Assembly (NCBI GenBank): GCA_003557965.1
Contig: PWND01000083.1
Span: 1-7,380 of the forward strand
Source: Bacteroidales bacterium
Lineage (GTDB): Bacteria > Bacteroidota > Bacteroidia > Bacteroidales > UBA7960
DNA: 7,380 nt
Reading direction: 5' to 3'
The notes beneath the pieces are model-generated. The model searched no databases. It saw only the letters and a program-made list of their open reading frames with translations, and was not told the origin of the DNA. Within the stretch, counting starts at the first letter, position 1, and every line of letters begins with the position of its first letter. Below, piece by piece: positions 5,943 to 7,380 of the stretch. A program made the position numbers and the translations under genes.

Positions 5943-7380
5943 TTAAAAATCATCGAAGTCCATATCAGTATCATTGTCTCTGGTTGAGTCCGGGTCACGG
6001 CGATCTCTTCTTCGGTCGAATTCATTGATTCTGTAGGTAAGTCCAAGGTACACCATTCTGCTGGTTCTTTTTCTTTCCATATCCATAGTAAAATAATCAC
6101 CATAATTATGCATTTGAAATCTTTGAGTATCAAATATGTCACTTACTCTAAGCGTTACAGTTGCATTATTGTTAAAGAAGTTTTTTCTTACACCAATATC
6201 GGCAGAATACATGGCGTCCATTTCTCCTTGCAGCATAACTATAGGAGACCTGTAATAGCCGTTGAGCTGAATATTCCAGCCTTTAGGCAAGGTGAAATTG
6301 TTAACAAGCCTGGCAGAATATGAGTAGCTGTCATTTTCGAGGTCCATTTGAGCTCCTGCGCCTTCAACAATTCTGCGAAAATATGACACAGTACCATTAA
6401 TTCTCCAGAATTTTGCAATAGTTTGTGAGCCAACAAGTTCTACACCATAAGCAAGCCCGCGGTTTAAGTTTTCAAAGGTTGTTTCAGTAACCCCGTCTTC
6501 ATTAATTGTTCTGTAGCGGGTTATCATTCCTTGTGTGTTTCTGTAGAAAACACTTGGGTTTAAGGTTGTTGTTTCCCAGTATTTAGTATATCCCAGCTCA
6601 AAAGAATGTATATCTTCAGGCATAAGCTTAGGGTTTCCGTAGGAAATGTCATACTCGCTATTATATCTTACAAACGGGTTTATATTACGGTTATGAGGCC
6701 TGTTAACTCTTTTACTATAGCTAAGCTGAACGGCATGGTTGTTTTCAAAGTTTCTCCTGATATGCAAACTGGGATAAAGTTTAAAATATTCATTTGGGAA
6801 AACCTCATCTGTTGTAATTTGTTTAGCATTTACAAATGTTTGTTCGGCTCTTAATCCTGCCTGAACACTATATAGCCCAAGCATTGTAGAGTATATACCA
6901 TAAGCTGCATAAACCTGCTCGTTATAAATAAAACGATTGCTAAAATTTTCGTTATTGAGCCAGTCTTCTGAGTTATTATCAAAATTGAAAAAGTTAAAGT
7001 CGGTGTCCAACTCCCTGATATATGCACGCAAACCACCTTCAATTTTACTGTCTTCACTTAACGGGTGGGTATAATCTGTTTGTACAGAAACAATCCAATT
7101 GTTGCCATCCATATTTGTTTTTTCAAGCTCTTTATCTCTGTTTGCCGGAGAGGAGAAATCTTTATCAAAATACTCCTGGATAAAATCCTGTTCACGCTTC
7201 ATTGTACGTGTGTTTACTACAATATCAGTATTTAATTCTCTATGTTTTTCTTCAAATGTACGCTTGTAATTCAATGCATAATTCATTGATCTGTGTAGCA
7301 TTTCAGTATCATTATCGCGTGTAAATAAGTTGTCAAAATCATTTACATCGTTATACATAGAATAGTAAGTAAAATTGTTA
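5943..7380 (-). CDS. TonB-receptor-like outer-membrane barrel protein, C-terminal part
   Basis: The gene is truncated by the right edge. An internal ATG exists at 7358-7356, but the frame remains open upstream to 7380 (the seven preceding residues read NNFTYYS), so that ATG is not the likely start. About 478 C-terminal residues are visible. They show the alternating aromatic/polar strands of a large outer-membrane barrel and the hallmark segment of the Bacteroidota TonB-receptor-like family (outer membrane beta-barrel family 3 type): NRPHNRNINPF, ISYGNPKLMPEDI and SFELGY. Counting from the internal Met these lie at 219-229, 238-250 and 252-257. A last strand, RMVYLGLTYRI (434-444), is followed by an Arg/Asp-rich tail of about 27 residues ending in DDF. 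Complete members are usually 750-950 residues, with a carboxypeptidase-like regulatory domain and a plug that would lie outside the window. The substrate is unknown. It is separated by 138 bases from the next gene, which has its own promoter. Confidence 0.88.
   Translation of the reverse strand, partial: NNFTYYSMYNDVNDFDNLFTRDNDTEMLHRSMNYALNYKRTFEEKHRELNTDIVVNTRTMKREQDFIQEYFDKDFSSPANRDKELEKTNMDGNNWIVSVQTDYTHPLSEDSKIEGGLRAYIRELDTDFNFFNFDNNSEDWLNNENFSNRFIYNEQVYAAYGIYSTMLGLYSVQAGLRAEQTFVNAKQITTDEVFPNEYFKLYPSLHIRRNFENNHAVQLSYSKRVNRPHNRNINPFVRYNSEYDISYGNPKLMPEDIHSFELGYTKYWETTTLNPSVFYRNTQGMITRYRTINEDGVTETTFENLNRGLAYGVELVGSQTIAKFWRINGTVSYFRRIVEGAGAQMDLENDSYSYSARLVNNFTLPKGWNIQLNGYYRSPIVMLQGEMDAMYSADIGVRKNFFNNNATVTLRVSDIFDTQRFQMHNYGDYFTMDMERKRTSRMVYLGLTYRINEFDRRRDRRDPDSTRDNDTDMDFDDF

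Noticed and set aside
5924..6142. Minus-strand open frame of 72 codons overlapping the end of the large barrel gene
   Set aside because: It is out of frame with the barrel gene, has a low-complexity translation and lacks a start signal. The barrel frame clearly codes.
7356..7358. ATG as the true start of the large barrel gene
   Set aside because: The frame is open to the window edge, the upstream residues NNFTYYS continue the barrel pattern, there is no signal peptide after this ATG, and the family needs several hundred more N-terminal residues.
1..7380. A defence island, mobile element or CRISPR locus
   Set aside because: No transposase, integrase, toxin-antitoxin pair, nuclease or regularly spaced repeats were found on either strand; all recognisable genes are envelope- or sugar-related.

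Overview
The window looks like chromosomal DNA from a low-GC member of the Bacteroidota. The evidence is an outer-membrane barrel protein of the TonB-receptor-like family typical of that phylum, a small signal-peptide plus barrel protein ending in phenylalanine, near absence of Shine-Dalgarno sequences, and two matches to the Bacteroidota -7 box TAnnTTTG upstream of genes. No rRNA, tRNA, CRISPR array, insertion sequence or defence system is visible.

Layout, left to right. (1) On the minus strand, a UDP-glucuronate decarboxylase gene (92-1033) is followed after 3 bases by the start of a dTDP-4-dehydrorhamnose reductase gene (rfbD-like, 88 to the left edge, truncated). Together they look like the edge of a nucleotide-sugar or surface-polysaccharide cluster. 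(2) A 333-base, very AT-rich divergent intergenic region (1034-1366) holds an inverted repeat and a -7 box next to the decarboxylase start, a 15-base tandem repeat, a 14-base dispersed direct repeat and a possible promoter for the rightward gene. (3) The plus-strand gene at 1367-2794 encodes a conserved soluble protein of unknown function. (4) It converges, with only 5 bases between stop codons, on a minus-strand gene (2800-5097) for a five-helix membrane protein with an LtaS-like sulfatase/phosphatase domain and an extra C-terminal domain. (5) Immediately upstream of that gene, 23 bases away and probably in the same operon, is a gene for a 227-residue exported protein with a small N-terminal domain and a predicted outer-membrane barrel (5121-5804). 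A good promoter match lies just in front of it. (6) The right end (5943-7380) is the C-terminal part of a large outer-membrane barrel protein. Its reading frame stays open to the window edge, so its true start is outside.

The common theme is the cell envelope: sugar-nucleotide supply, a periplasmic-facing transferase/hydrolase and two outer-membrane proteins. The one gene without an envelope signature is the conserved unknown at 1367-2794, which is probably the least understood item here. I see no clear sign of a new multi-gene system. The findings are mostly individual proteins and regulatory DNA that merit a check.
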